Assembly: GCA_964246745.1 (NCBI GenBank)
Contig: CAXTRK010000016.1
Span: 1 to 64,000 of the forward strand
Origin: Lichenicoccus sp964246745
Lineage (GTDB): Bacteria; Pseudomonadota; Alphaproteobacteria; Acetobacterales; Acetobacteraceae
DNA length: 64,000 nt
Direction: 5' to 3'
Part shown: positions 41,155 to 52,423 of the stretch, piece after piece
How positions within the stretch are numbered: position 1 is the stretch's first letter
Layout of the letters: each line of letters begins with the position of its first letter
The notes under the pieces: model-generated
What the model saw: the letters and a program-made list of their open reading frames with translations, nothing else
What the model was told of the DNA's origin: nothing
Database searches by the model: none
Position numbers and translations under genes: made by a program

Positions 41155-42630
41155 TCAGTCCTTCTTCTTGGAACTTTCGAACTTGGCGACCGCCTCCTCG
41201 ATGGGACCAACCATGTAGAACGCGCTTTCCGGGAGATGGTCGTATTCGCCGGCGACGATCGCCTTGAACGAGCGCACCGTATCCTCGATCGGGACCAGCT
41301 TGCCGGGAGCGCCGGTGAAGACTTCCGCGACATGGAACGGCTGGCTCAGGAAGCGCTGGATGCGTCGCGCGCGCGCGACGGTCTGCTTGTCGTCCTCGGA
41401 GAGCTCGTCCATGCCGAGGATGGCGATGATGTCCTGCAGCGACTTGTAGGACTGCAGGATCTTCTGCACGTCGCGGGCCACCTGGTAGTGCTCGTCGCCG
41501 ACGATCTTGGGGTCGAGCGAGCGCGAGGTCGAGTCGAGCGGATCGACCGCCGGATAGATGCCAAGCTCGGCGATCGAGCGGTTCAGCGTCGTGGTCGCGT
41601 CGAGATGGGCGAACGAGGTGGCCGGCGCCGGATCGGTGAGGTCGTCGGCAGGCACATAGATCGCCTGGATCGAGGTGATCGAGCCCTTCTTGGTCGAGGT
41701 GATCCGCTCCTGCAGCGCGCCCATGTCGGTGGCCAGCGTCGGCTGGTAGCCCACCGCCGACGGGATGCGGCCGAGCAGGGCGGAGACCTCGGAGCCGGCC
41801 TGAGTAAAGCGGAATATGTTGTCGACGAAGAACAGCACGTCCTGGCCCTCGTCGTCGCGGAAATACTCGGCGACGGTGAGCCCGGAGAGGGCGACACGCA
41901 TGCGAGCGCCGGGCGGCTCGTTCATCTGGCCATAGATCAGCGCCACCTTGGAGCCTTCGGTGTCGTTCTCGCCAAGCTTGATGACGCCGGCGTCCATCAT
42001 CTCGTGATAGAGGTCGTTGCCCTCGCGCGTGCGCTCGCCGACGCCCGCGAACACCGACACGCCGCCATGCGCCTTGGCGATGTTGTTGATCAGTTCCTGG
42101 ATCAGCACCGTCTTGCCGACGCCGGCGCCGCCGAACAGGCCGATCTTGCCGCCCTTGAGATACGGGCAGAGCAGGTCCACCACCTTGATGCCGGTGACCA
42201 GGATCTCGGCGGAGGCCGCCTGCTCCTCGAAGGCGGGCGCCTCGCGGTGGATCGGGTCCCAGCGCACCGCCGGCACCGGGCCGCGCTCGTCGATCGGCTC
42301 GCCGATCACGTTGAGGATGCGCCCCAGCGTGCCGGGACCGACCGGCATGCGGATCGCGCTTCCCGTATCGGCCACCTCGGCGCCGCGCGCGAGCCCGTCG
42401 GTGCCGTCCATGGCGATGCAGCGCACTTCGCGCTCGCCGATCTCCTGGGCGACTTCCAGCACCAGATCGCGGTCGTTCAGCCGGCAGGTCAGCGCGTTCA
42501 GGATGTAGGGCAGGGTGCCGCTGAACTGCACGTCGACCACGGCGCCGCGTATCTGCACGATGCGCCCGACCACGTTCGAGTTCTCTCTGCCGCCGGTAGC
42601 TGGCTTTTCGATGGTTTCGCTCTCGGACAT
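41155..42630 (-). CDS. atpD: ATP synthase F1 subunit beta
   Basis: Catalytic subunit, 491 residues. Walker A is GGAGVGKTVLIQEL, the catalytic Glu in GVGERTREGNDLYHEM, and the DELSEDDK segment near the end matches the DELSEED motif with one change. GCAGGAGAC places a Shine-Dalgarno 7 nt before ATG 42630; an upstream ATG at 42645 is inferior. It is followed closely by atpC. Confidence 0.98.
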   Translation of the reverse strand: MSESETIEKPATGGRENSNVVGRIVQIRGAVVDVQFSGTLPYILNALTCRLNDRDLVLEVAQEIGEREVRCIAMDGTDGLARGAEVADTGSAIRMPVGPGTLGRILNVIGEPIDERGPVPAVRWDPIHREAPAFEEQAASAEILVTGIKVVDLLCPYLKGGKIGLFGGAGVGKTVLIQELINNIAKAHGGVSVFAGVGERTREGNDLYHEMMDAGVIKLGENDTEGSKVALIYGQMNEPPGARMRVALSGLTVAEYFRDDEGQDVLFFVDNIFRFTQAGSEVSALLGRIPSAVGYQPTLATDMGALQERITSTKKGSITSIQAIYVPADDLTDPAPATSFAHLDATTTLNRSIAELGIYPAVDPLDSTSRSLDPKIVGDEHYQVARDVQKILQSYKSLQDIIAILGMDELSEDDKQTVARARRIQRFLSQPFHVAEVFTGAPGKLVPIEDTVRSFKAIVAGEYDHLPESAFYMVGPIEEAVAKFESSKKKD

Positions 42631-42663
42631 GTGCGTCTCCTGCATGCGGACCGTGAACAGAGC

Positions 42664-43569
42664 TCAGAGCGCTTCGGCGCCCGAGATGATCTCGATCAGT
42701 TCCTTGGTGATGTTGGCCTGGCGGGTGCGGTTGTAGCGGAGCGTCAACTGGTCGATCGCCTTGCCGGCGTTGCGCGTGGCGCTGTCCATGGCGGTCATGC
42801 GGGCGCCCTGCTCGCCGGCGGCGCTCTCCAGCATGGCGCGGTAGATCTGGATTTCGAGGTTGCGCGGCAGCAGGCGCGAGAGGATGGTCTCCTCGTCCGG
42901 CTCGAACTCATAGGAGACCGACGGCGCCTCGCCACGCTCGTTGTCGTTCGACGGCAAGGAGAGCGGGACGAGCTGCAGCTCCGTGGGCGTCTGCGACATC
43001 ACGTTGTTGAAGCGGTTGTAGATCAGCGTGCAGACATCGAACTCGCCGTCCTCCAGCATCCGGGCGATACGCTCGCCGATCTCGCGCGCCTGCTGGAACT
43101 GCACGTCGCGGCCGCCGGAGCCCGTCACCCGATCCACAAGCTGGTCGCGGAACTCGCGGGCCAGGTAATCGCCCCCCTTTCGTCCCACCGGCAGCAGCTT
43201 GACGGTCTTGCCCTCCGCTTGCAGCCGCTTGGCCAGCGTGCGCGCGGCGCGGCCGATCCCGGCGTTGAAACCGCCGGCGAGACCACGGTCCGAGGTGATC
43301 GGCACGATCAGATGCACCCGGTCCTCCCCGGTTCCAGCGAGCAGGCGCGGCAGGTCGTCGCGCCTTTGCTCACCCTGCCGTTGATCCATGACGTTGCGCG
43401 CCAGCGCCGCCAGCATGCGCTGCATTGCCTCCGCGTAGGGACGTGCCGCCTCGGCATGCGCCTGCGCACGCTTCAGCTTCGAGGCGGCGACCATCTTCAT
43501 CGCCGAGGTGATCTTGCGCGTCGATTTCACGCTGCCGATGCGGCCGCGCAGCTCCTTCAGCGAGGGCAT
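42664..43569 (-). CDS. atpG: ATP synthase F1 subunit gamma
   Basis: Rotor shaft subunit, 301 residues. The N-terminal helix MPSLKELRGRIGSVKSTRKI and the C-terminal RYNRTRQANITKELIEIISGAEAL form the coiled coil, and ITSDRGLAGGFN is the family motif. It sits between atpA and atpD in the standard order. Confidence 0.98.
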   Translation of the reverse strand: MPSLKELRGRIGSVKSTRKITSAMKMVAASKLKRAQAHAEAARPYAEAMQRMLAALARNVMDQRQGEQRRDDLPRLLAGTGEDRVHLIVPITSDRGLAGGFNAGIGRAARTLAKRLQAEGKTVKLLPVGRKGGDYLAREFRDQLVDRVTGSGGRDVQFQQAREIGERIARMLEDGEFDVCTLIYNRFNNVMSQTPTELQLVPLSLPSNDNERGEAPSVSYEFEPDEETILSRLLPRNLEIQIYRAMLESAAGEQGARMTAMDSATRNAGKAIDQLTLRYNRTRQANITKELIEIISGAEAL

Positions 43570-43572
43570 GGA

Positions 43573-45113
<1,541 letters not shown>

Positions 45114-45114
<1 letters not shown>

Positions 45115-45683
45115 CACGCGGCTCCCTTCATGGCGTGGTCGAGGCGGGCAAGCCGCGACTTCAGGCTCGAATCATAGAGGCGGGCGCCGACGCGCACGAC
45201 CAGGCCGCCGAGCAGCTCGGGATCGACCTGCTCGCGTATGTCGACTCGGCCGTAGCCGGCCTGGGTCAATCGGGCGCGGAGCTGCGTGCGCTGCAGGTCG
45301 CTGAGCGGGTGCGCGCTGGAAATTTCAGCGACCGTAATGCCGCGACGCGCCGCCACCAGCGACGCGAACGCCGCCAGCATCGGGCGCAGCACGGCGAGAC
45401 GACGGTTCTCCGCGATCACGCCGACAAAGTGCCGCAGGGTCTCGCCGAAACCCTGGTCTTGCATCACGGCGAGCATGGCGGCCCGCGACTGCGCGATATC
45501 CAGCGCCGGATCGGCGAGCATTGCGCGAAGCGGCTTGCTCTGGTCGATCAGCCGGCCGAGTCCGTCAGCCTGATCAACCACCTCGTCAAGCTTGCGCCGC
45601 TCGTCCGCAACTTCGTACAACGCGGTCGCGTATCGGCCGAACAAGCCTGTCGAAGCAACCGGTCCTGCGCTCGGCGTTTCCAT
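45114..45683 (-). CDS. atpH: ATP synthase F1 subunit delta
   Basis: Peripheral-stalk subunit linking F1 to F0, 189 residues. RYATALYEVADERRKLDEV near the N terminus and the C-terminal DPELLGGLVVRVGARLYDSSLKSRLARL are OSCP/delta signatures. It opens the F1 unit; no F0 genes are in the window, as is usual in Rhodospirillales and Rhodobacterales, where F0 lies elsewhere. It starts at ATG 45683, divergent from the RNA ligase-like gene. Confidence 0.97.
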
Positions 45684-45752
45684 CTCTTTCCGTGATTGTT
45701 TTAGTGGATTTGGTTCGACCTGCGCCCCTGCCGGGGCTCTACCATGAGGGGG

Positions 45753-46277
45753 ATGACCACGCAACCAAGTGACCAGGCGCCGCTGCTGCTGACCCTGCTT
45801 CTCAGGGAACCGGCGCAATCGCTGTTCCAGGCGCTCCGCACGCGGCACTTTCCCGCCGACCGCAACGTCGTGCCGGCGCACGTGTCGCTGTTTCACGCGC
45901 TGCCCGGCGGCGAGCGGCCGGGCATCCAGCGTCTGCTGCGTGGCCTGCGGGCGCCGCCTCCGGCGATCATGGTCGAGCCGCCACGCTCGCTTGGCCGCGG
46001 CGTCGCCTTCCCGCTCGCCTCTCCGGCGCTGTTGGCGCTGCGCGCGCGGCTTGCCGAGACGTGGTCGGCGTGGCTCACCGCGCAGGACCGCGAGCGCTAC
46101 CGCCCGCATGTGACGGTGCAGAACAAGGTCTCGCCGGAACAGGCGCGGGCGACGCGCGACCGCCTCGCCCAAGGCTTCGCGCCATGGCCGACCGAGGGCG
46201 CGGCGTTGCTGCTCTGGCGCTACCTGGGCGGCCCCTGGGAGGCCATCGACCAATATCCATTGGCCAGTTCATCATGA
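45753..46277 (+). CDS. 2'-5' RNA ligase superfamily protein
   Basis: A 174-residue LigT-like phosphoesterase. Two HxS/T motifs are HVSLF (about residue 46) and HVTVQNK (about residue 121), the catalytic pair of 2H phosphoesterases. It may act on RNA 2',3'-cyclic ends or cyclic nucleotides; the substrate is not evident. GAGGGG lies just before ATG 45753. Its stop overlaps the YceI start (ATGA at 46274-46277). Confidence 0.88.
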   Translation: MTTQPSDQAPLLLTLLLREPAQSLFQALRTRHFPADRNVVPAHVSLFHALPGGERPGIQRLLRGLRAPPPAIMVEPPRSLGRGVAFPLASPALLALRARLAETWSAWLTAQDRERYRPHVTVQNKVSPEQARATRDRLAQGFAPWPTEGAALLLWRYLGGPWEAIDQYPLASSS

Positions 46278-46930
46278 TGACCCAGGCACGCAGCGCCGCC
46301 CGTCTCTGCGCGGCCGGACTGCTCCTCGCTGGCGTCCTGCCCGCCGCCTCGTGCGCGCAACTGGTCGAAGCACCCGCCACGCACAATCCCGACAAGGTCG
46401 AGAGCGGCGCCTATCGCATCGACCCGGAACACACCCAGGTTCTGTTCAGCGTCTCGCATCTGGGCTTCTCAACCTATTGGGGCGAGTTCAGCAAGGTGAG
46501 CGGCACGCTCAAGCTCGATGCTCAGGCGCCGGCGCAGAGCAGCGTCGAGATCCATGTGCCGGTGGGTGAGCTCAGCACCACCAGCGGCAAACTCACCCAC
46601 GAGCTCAAGGGCGGCGGCTGGCTCGATGCCGCGTCTTTTCCCGAGATGGTGTTCAAGTCGACCAAGGTAACCCTTCTCGGGCGCGGCCAGGCCACCATCG
46701 CCGGCACTCTCACCCTGCATGGCGCGACCCGCCCGATCCTGCTGCGCGCCAACCTGGTCGGCGCCGGGATCGATCCGCTCGACCACGCCTATACCGTCGG
46801 CTTCAATCTTGTCGGCACGATACGGCGCAGCGATTTCGGCGTCCGGCTCTACGTGCCGCTGATCGGCGACCTGGTGACGATCACCATCGCCAGCGCCTTT
46901 GAGAGGCAGTCCGGCGCCCCGACCAGGTAG
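46274..46930 (+). CDS. YceI-family periplasmic lipid-binding protein
   Basis: A 218-residue exported lipocalin-like protein that in other bacteria binds isoprenoid lipids. The signal segment RLCAAGLLLAGVLPAASCAQ could end in a lipobox-like Cys, though the -3/-1 residues are not ideal. The YceI domain follows: YRIDPEHTQVLFSVSHLGFS, VSGTLKLDAQAP, LKGGGWLDAASFPEMVFKST and GTLTLHGATRPI. Start at ATG 46274; a second ATG follows directly. Confidence 0.93.
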   Translation: MMTQARSAARLCAAGLLLAGVLPAASCAQLVEAPATHNPDKVESGAYRIDPEHTQVLFSVSHLGFSTYWGEFSKVSGTLKLDAQAPAQSSVEIHVPVGELSTTSGKLTHELKGGGWLDAASFPEMVFKSTKVTLLGRGQATIAGTLTLHGATRPILLRANLVGAGIDPLDHAYTVGFNLVGTIRRSDFGVRLYVPLIGDLVTITIASAFERQSGAPTR

Positions 46931-46937
46931 CCGCCTC

Positions 46938-48281
46938 TCAGGCTTGCGACCGCATGAACTTGGCCTGTCCGGGTTGCGGTTCGCCCTCCTCAGTGCTTCC
47001 CGGCACCGAGACAATACGGGACGGAAGGATGATCATGAGGGCGGCGGAGACGACCGCAGCACTGGCGAGCACGTAGAGACCGGCCGCGGTGGAGCCGAAA
47101 TTCGCGTCGGCCCAGGCGCGCAGGTTCGGAGCGACGAAGCCGCCGAGATTGCCAAGCGAATTGATCACCGCGATGCCGCCCGCGGCGGCCACGCCTCCCA
47201 GATAGCCGGTCGGAAAGGTCCAGAAGATCGGCTGCACGCAGATTGCGCCGGTGGTGACGAAACAGAGCGCCAGGATGGCATAGAGCGGCGGCACGTTGAC
47301 CGACACCACCAGACCCGCGGTGATGAACATCAGGAAGCCGAGCGCGTAGGCACGCGAATGCCCGGTGCGCACCGCACGAGCGGGCCAGTAGGCCGCCATC
47401 AGCGCCGCGCAGAGCCACGGGATGCCGACCACCAGCCCGACCAGAGGGCCGATCTTGATGCCGAGCAGGGCGCTCACCTGGCTCGGCAGGTAGAAGGTCA
47501 CGCCATAGACGCTGATCTGCAGGAAGAAATAAATCCCGAGCAGGTGCCACAAGCGTGGATCCTTCAAGGTCGCGCCGAGATGCAGACCGCCGCGTTCCGC
47601 CTTCAGCGTGGTCTCGTGCGCGATCGCGTCCGCCAGCACCTCTTGTTCCCGCGCGCTGAGCCAGCGGGCATCGCGCGGATGATCCGTGAGACCGAAGAAG
47701 GCGATGATGCCGACGACCACGGCCAGGAGTCCCTCAATCAGGAACATCCACTTCCATCCGGCAAGACCGAACCAGCCATCAAGCCCCAGCAGGCCGCCGG
47801 AAAGCGGACTTCCCAGGGTGAGCGCGATCGGAAAGCCGAAATACAGCAGTCCCAAGGCGCGGCCCCGCTCCTGGGCCGGAAACCAGTAGCTGATGTAGAG
47901 CACGGCGCCTGGAAAGAAGCCCGCTTCCGCGGCTCCGAGCAGCAGGCGTATGCCAATCAGCGAGGTGTCGCCCCGGACGAAGATCATTGCCGAGGCGACA
48001 AGCCCCCAGCTCACCATGATCCGGCACATCCATATACGCGCGCCGATCTTGTGCAGGATCAGGTTGCTCGGCAGTTCGAAGATTGCGTAGGTGATGAAGA
48101 ACGCGCCGGCGCCCAGTCCGAACGCCGCATCCGAGATGCCCACCTTGCCATGCAGCGCCTGCTTGGCGAAGCCCATGTTGGTCCGGTCGAGCATGGCGAC
48201 CAGATACATGACCAGGATCAGCGGCATCAGCCGCCAGCGTGCCTTGCGGATCGCGCTTCTCAGAACAGCGTCATCGGGCAT
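46938..48281 (-). CDS. MFS transporter, anion:cation symporter family
   Basis: A 447-residue, 12-span transporter of the ACS family that commonly takes up organic anions such as phthalate, galactonate or 4-hydroxyphenylacetate. Signatures are MLDRTNMGFAKQ in span 1, IYFFLQISVYGVTFYLPS, AAEAGFFPGAVLYISYWFPAQERGRA in spans 4-5 and TDHPRDARWLSAREQEVL in the central loop. The ATG at 48281 starts right before span 1. The substrate cannot be told from sequence. Confidence 0.92.
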   Translation of the reverse strand: MPDDAVLRSAIRKARWRLMPLILVMYLVAMLDRTNMGFAKQALHGKVGISDAAFGLGAGAFFITYAIFELPSNLILHKIGARIWMCRIMVSWGLVASAMIFVRGDTSLIGIRLLLGAAEAGFFPGAVLYISYWFPAQERGRALGLLYFGFPIALTLGSPLSGGLLGLDGWFGLAGWKWMFLIEGLLAVVVGIIAFFGLTDHPRDARWLSAREQEVLADAIAHETTLKAERGGLHLGATLKDPRLWHLLGIYFFLQISVYGVTFYLPSQVSALLGIKIGPLVGLVVGIPWLCAALMAAYWPARAVRTGHSRAYALGFLMFITAGLVVSVNVPPLYAILALCFVTTGAICVQPIFWTFPTGYLGGVAAAGGIAVINSLGNLGGFVAPNLRAWADANFGSTAAGLYVLASAAVVSAALMIILPSRIVSVPGSTEEGEPQPGQAKFMRSQA

Positions 48282-48309
48282 GGTTGGCCTCCCTATCCGG
48301 CAAGCAAGA

Positions 48310-48350
48310 TTGGGGCTCCGCCCCAAGCCCCGCCAAAGGCTCGCCTTTGG
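48310..48350. repeat. REP-like double hairpin, copy 1
   Basis: Two perfect hairpins in tandem: TTGGGGC-TCC-GCCCCAA (48310-48326) and CCAAAGGC-TC-GCCTTTGG (48333-48350), spaced by GCCCCG. Read on the minus strand the order and spacer match copy 2 at 55977-56017, with different but compensated stems. It lies between the M32 carboxypeptidase and the MFS gene. Confidence 0.7.
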
Positions 48351-48394
48351 AAACCATTTGATGAAGTGAAAGGTTTCTTACGGTCTAGCCTTGA

Positions 48395-49882
48395 TCAATC
48401 CTCGCCCAGATAGCGTCGTTGCAGATAGTGCTGGTAGGTCTCGGCGGAGAGCGCAACTCCGCTCGCGTCGCGCACGATCGCGGCGGCGGACGCGGAGCTT
48501 GCCCGTGCGTGCACGCGCGGGCGCAGCCAGGCCAGCAACGGCGCGAAGTCTCCTTGTTCCAGGCAGCCGGGCAGCTCTGGCGTGTCGCGGCAGGCGGCTT
48601 CGAACAATTGCGCCGCCGTGATCGCGCCCAGCGTGTAGGTCGGGAAATAGCCCCACAGGCCGGCCGGCCAATGGATATCCTGCAGGCAGCCGCGGCGGTC
48701 GTCCGGAACAACGATGCCGAGCAGGTCGCGTATCCCCTGGTTGAACGCTTCCGGCAGGTCGCAGAGGCCTAGTTCGCCCGCGATCAGACGCGTCTCAAGG
48801 TCGTAGCGCACCAGCACGTGCGCCGGATAGGTGATCTCGTCGGCATCCACCCGAATGAAACCGGGCTGCACCCGGGTGAGGCGGCGATGCAGGTTGCTGG
48901 CCTCCCACGCCGGTCCGGTGGCCCCGAAGCTCTCGCGCAGCACAGGCGCCAGGAAGGTCACGAACTCGCGTGAGCGGCAGGCCTGCATCTCGATCAGCAG
49001 CGACTGGCTCTCGTGCATGGTCGCGCCGCGCGCGCGTCCGACCGGCTGCGACAGCCACGCGACGGGTCGGCCCTGCTCGTAGAGGGCGTGGCCGGTTTCG
49101 TGCAGCACGCCCATCAGCGCGGTGCTGAAGTCGCTCTCGTCATAGCGGGTGGTGATGCGCACGTCGTCGGCGGCGCCGCCGCAGAACGGGTGCAGGCTGA
49201 TGTCGAGACGGCCGCGCTCCGCGTCAAATCCCGCCGCCAGCGTCAGACGCTCCGCCAGCGCCTGTTGCCGCGCGACCGGGAACGGCCCGCGCAACGCCAG
49301 CGGCTCGGGCTGCCTGGCCTGATGCTCCATGGCGGCGGCAATCAAGTCGGGCAGGCCCTGCCGCAGCGAGCTGAACACCGGGTCGATCAGCGCCCGACGG
49401 TTGCAAGGATCGTACTCGTCGAGCAGGGCGTCGTAGGGAGCGAGCCCGAGCGCTTCGCCCTTGACCGAGGCCACGTCGCGCTTGCGCGCCAGCACCTCGC
49501 TCAGCAGCGGCAGCAGGCCCTTGAAGTCGTTGTCCTTGCGCGCCTCGCGCCAGGCGCGTTCGCAGGCGGAGGCGGCGCGCGAGGCGGCTTCCACCAGGTC
49601 AACGGGCACCGCGCTGGCATGGGCATGCTGGCGGCGCATCTCGGCAAGGTTGGCGGCTTGCCAGGAGTCAAGCCCGCCGTCCGCCGCGTCGAGCAGATCC
49701 GCCGTCTCCGGCGCGGTCAGCAGCTCATGCGCGATCACCGAAAGTGTCGCCACCTGGCCGGCGCGACGCGTTGCGGCGCCCGCCGGCATGATGGTGTCGT
49801 TGTCCCAGTTCAGGATGCCGAGCGCGTCCTCGACATCGGCGAGGCGGGCGAAGCGCTGCTCGAGTGTCTGGTAGGCCGACAT
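48395..49882 (-). CDS. M32 family metallocarboxypeptidase
   Basis: A 495-residue zinc carboxypeptidase of the thermostable Taq type. The zinc motif HETGHALYEQG is central, with the downstream Glu in ATMHESQSLLIEMQ. The DYPFCGG-like region (LHPFCGGAADDVRITTRYDE) and RVDADEITYPAHVLVRYDLE are family signatures. It releases C-terminal residues from peptides in the cytoplasm. It overlaps slightly with the upstream region of the divergent TPR gene. The start ATG at 49882 fits the family length. Confidence 0.95.
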   Translation of the reverse strand: MSAYQTLEQRFARLADVEDALGILNWDNDTIMPAGAATRRAGQVATLSVIAHELLTAPETADLLDAADGGLDSWQAANLAEMRRQHAHASAVPVDLVEAASRAASACERAWREARKDNDFKGLLPLLSEVLARKRDVASVKGEALGLAPYDALLDEYDPCNRRALIDPVFSSLRQGLPDLIAAAMEHQARQPEPLALRGPFPVARQQALAERLTLAAGFDAERGRLDISLHPFCGGAADDVRITTRYDESDFSTALMGVLHETGHALYEQGRPVAWLSQPVGRARGATMHESQSLLIEMQACRSREFVTFLAPVLRESFGATGPAWEASNLHRRLTRVQPGFIRVDADEITYPAHVLVRYDLETRLIAGELGLCDLPEAFNQGIRDLLGIVVPDDRRGCLQDIHWPAGLWGYFPTYTLGAITAAQLFEAACRDTPELPGCLEQGDFAPLLAWLRPRVHARASSASAAAIVRDASGVALSAETYQHYLQRRYLGED

Positions 49883-49953
49883 CGGCGGAAATCCTCCATG
49901 ACGTGAGGATTTCAGCCATAACAGGCTCTGCTTGCGTCTGGGAGGGGAGATGG

Positions 49954-51894
49954 ATGGGAGTGAGAGAGGCCGACCGGCTTGCCTCGCTGGCGTCGCGGCG
50001 GCATCGAGAAGGCGGGCATGAAGAAGGCGGGCATGGAAAAGGGGGGCGCCAGGAGGCGGAACGGCTCTATTGCGCGGCGCTCGCGGCTTGTCCTGGGCAT
50101 GCGGAAAGCCTGCACGGGCTCGGCTGTCTGGCTCAGGAGGCGGGACAACCTGAACGCGCGATCGGGCTGATCGGCCAGGCGCTGGCGGCGGCGCCGGAGA
50201 ACGCCGCCTACACGATCTCCCTGGGCCTGGCGCTGCTGGCGTGCTCCCACGTCGAGGAGGCGCGCGCGGCGTTGCATGTCGCGGTGCTGCGGGACAACGG
50301 CGATCCGCGCGCGCGACGGGGGCTGGCGCAGGCGCTGTCGCGTCTCGGCAGGCTGGCGGAGGCGGAGACGCATCTGCGTCGCGCCATCGAACTCGATCCG
50401 CGCGCCGCCGCGGCCTGGCTGTCTCTCGGCGGCGTGCAGCGGGCGCGTGGCGCCGCCGACGCGGCGATCGGTTCGTTCCGGGAGGCGGCGCGGCTGGCGC
50501 CGGGCGACGCGCTCAACTGGCACGCGCTCGGCGCCTGTTGCGCCGCGACCGGCGCGCTCGATGAGGCGGAGGCTGCCTTCCGCCGTGTCGCCACGCTGCT
50601 GCCGGAGGATGCGGCGGCGCAGGCCAATCTGGGCGCCGCCTTGTTCGCAGTTGGCCGGCTGGAGGAGGCGCAACCCTGTCTGGAACGCGCGCGCGCGCGG
50701 GCACCCGACAACGCGCTGACGCTGAGCAGCCTCGGGCTGGTGCTGTTCGGTCTCGGCGAGACATTGGAAGCCGAGCGTGTGCTGGCGCGCGCTTCGAAGC
50801 TCGCGCCCGATTCGGTCGCACTCGCCGTCAATCACGGCACCGCCCTCGCCGCGGCGGGCCAGGCCGGTGAAGCGGAAGCGCTGTTCCGGTCGGTGCTGTC
50901 GCGGGAGAGCGCGCAGGCGCAGGCACGCTTCAATCTCGGCACGCTGCTGCTGGCACGCGGCTCGCGCGCCGAAGGCTGGCGCACCGAAGGCTGGGCCGCG
51001 TTCGAGGCGCGGCGCGCGCTGGTGGCGGGGACGCATGCTTCGGGGGCAGGGGGTTTGGGATTGGCGGAGTGGGACGGCGCCGCGCTGCACGCGGGCGCGG
51101 TGCTGATCTCTGCCGAGCAGGGGCTTGGCGACACCATCCAGTTCCTGCGCTGGGTGGGCCTGGCTTCGGCACGGGCGCCCATCGTGCTCGAACTGCCCCA
51201 TGCGCTGCTGCGGCTGGTGGGCGAGGCGCCGCCGTTTGATCCGGCGCATGTGCGGATCGTCGCGTCGTCAGCCGAGGCCGATGGCTGCGTGGCGCGGACG
51301 TCGCTGCTCAGCCTGCCGCATCTGCTTGGCGGCGAGGCGATTCCGCCGCTCGCCCTGCGCGCCGATCCCGAGGCGCGTCGCGCGTGGCGCGCGCGTCTGC
51401 CGGAGGGACGGCTCCGCGTCGGGCTGGCCTGGGCGGGTGCCGCTGCCTACCGCTTCGATCGGGCGCGCTCGATCCGCCTCGCGCAATTGGCGCCGCTCGC
51501 CGCCGCCGGCGACGTCGCCTTCGTCTCGTTGCAGCAGGGACCCGCCGCCTCAGAGGCGCCGAGCGGAGGCATGACACTCGCGCTGACCGAGGCGGCGTTC
51601 GCGGATCTTGCCGAGACGGCCGCCTTGATCGAGGCCCTGGATCTGGTGATCAGCGTCGATACGATGATCGCGCATCTGGCGGGCGCGCTGGGGCGGCCGG
51701 TGTGGCTGCTCGACCGTTTCGGTGGGGACTGGCGATGGCAGCCGGGCTTTGCGGACGGACGCGATTGGTACCCGACGCTGCGCCGCTTCGGGCAAGCCGC
51801 ACCCCTGCCTCCCGCGCGCGCCTGGGATCAGGTGATCGACGAGGTGGCCGAATGCCTCAGCCGGCTTGATGCACCGCCACCAGGTCGATCCTGA
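49954..51894 (+). CDS. TPR-repeat protein with glycosyltransferase-like C-terminal domain
   Basis: A 646-residue protein. About residues 30-390 form consecutive tetratricopeptide repeats (for example LGRLAEAETHLRRAIELDP and GEAEALFRSVLSRESAQAQ). The C-terminal 260 residues resemble the ADP-heptose/O-GlcNAc-type glycosyltransferase fold: AEQGLGDTIQFLRWVG, VGLAWAGAAAYRFDRAR and LDLVISVDTMIAHLAGALGRPVWLLDRFGGDWRW. Such fusions are common in Acetobacteraceae. GGGAGGGGAG precedes ATG 49954. A short repeated run GGHEEGGHGKGG marks the N terminus. It converges with the FKBP gene, overlapping 38 bp. Confidence 0.88.
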   Translation: MGVREADRLASLASRRHREGGHEEGGHGKGGRQEAERLYCAALAACPGHAESLHGLGCLAQEAGQPERAIGLIGQALAAAPENAAYTISLGLALLACSHVEEARAALHVAVLRDNGDPRARRGLAQALSRLGRLAEAETHLRRAIELDPRAAAAWLSLGGVQRARGAADAAIGSFREAARLAPGDALNWHALGACCAATGALDEAEAAFRRVATLLPEDAAAQANLGAALFAVGRLEEAQPCLERARARAPDNALTLSSLGLVLFGLGETLEAERVLARASKLAPDSVALAVNHGTALAAAGQAGEAEALFRSVLSRESAQAQARFNLGTLLLARGSRAEGWRTEGWAAFEARRALVAGTHASGAGGLGLAEWDGAALHAGAVLISAEQGLGDTIQFLRWVGLASARAPIVLELPHALLRLVGEAPPFDPAHVRIVASSAEADGCVARTSLLSLPHLLGGEAIPPLALRADPEARRAWRARLPEGRLRVGLAWAGAAAYRFDRARSIRLAQLAPLAAAGDVAFVSLQQGPAASEAPSGGMTLALTEAAFADLAETAALIEALDLVISVDTMIAHLAGALGRPVWLLDRFGGDWRWQPGFADGRDWYPTLRRFGQAAPLPPARAWDQVIDEVAECLSRLDAPPPGRS

Positions 51895-52336
51895 ACACCA
51901 GCGGCGAGTCAGGAGGAATCGGGCCTGCGCCCTTGTCGCCATAGCCCAGCCTGGCCGGGATGTAGAGCATCCACACATCGCCGGGACGCATCAGCTTGAG
52001 CCCCTCCATCCAGCCCTGGATCAGGCCGCGAAACGGCATGCGCGCCATGCCACCCTGCTGGTCGGTGCTGTCGAAGATCGCGCCGTCCGGGAGCTGGCCC
52101 GTATAGTCGAGCACCAACTCGTCGCCGAGTGCTGGATGCGCGCCGGCCGGATCGCCCGACTTCAGCACCTTGTATTCCAGGCCGGACGGCAACGTCACGA
52201 CACCGGGCTCGGCCGCGGTCTTGCGCATGAAGCCGGCGCCCGGATCGGCGCCGCTGTCAGCGCCAAAGGCGGCGCCGCTAAGCTGGCACGCGGCAAACGC
52301 CAGGGCCAAGGCTAGCGGGACAGGGCGCATACGCAT
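51857..52336 (-). CDS. Exported FKBP-type peptidyl-prolyl isomerase
   Basis: A 159-residue FKBP domain protein. The N-terminal MRMRPVPLALALAFAACQLSG is a secretion signal, possibly lipidated. The FKBP fold shows LEYKVLKSGDPAGAHPALGDELVLDYTG, FDSTDQQGG, PFRGLIQGWMEGLKLM and YGDKGAGPIPPDSPLVFRIDLV. It probably aids folding of periplasmic proteins. GGAGAG lies 7 nt before ATG 52336. Its 3' end overlaps the convergent TPR gene. Confidence 0.93.
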   Translation of the reverse strand: MRMRPVPLALALAFAACQLSGAAFGADSGADPGAGFMRKTAAEPGVVTLPSGLEYKVLKSGDPAGAHPALGDELVLDYTGQLPDGAIFDSTDQQGGMARMPFRGLIQGWMEGLKLMRPGDVWMLYIPARLGYGDKGAGPIPPDSPLVFRIDLVAVHQAG

Positions 52337-52423
52337 TGAAGCTCTCCGGCAGATGGCGCCGAGCGATACCATCGGGGCCGGACTTGGTCTAGAAACCCGG
52401 AGTTTGATGCGAGGCCCGCCTTC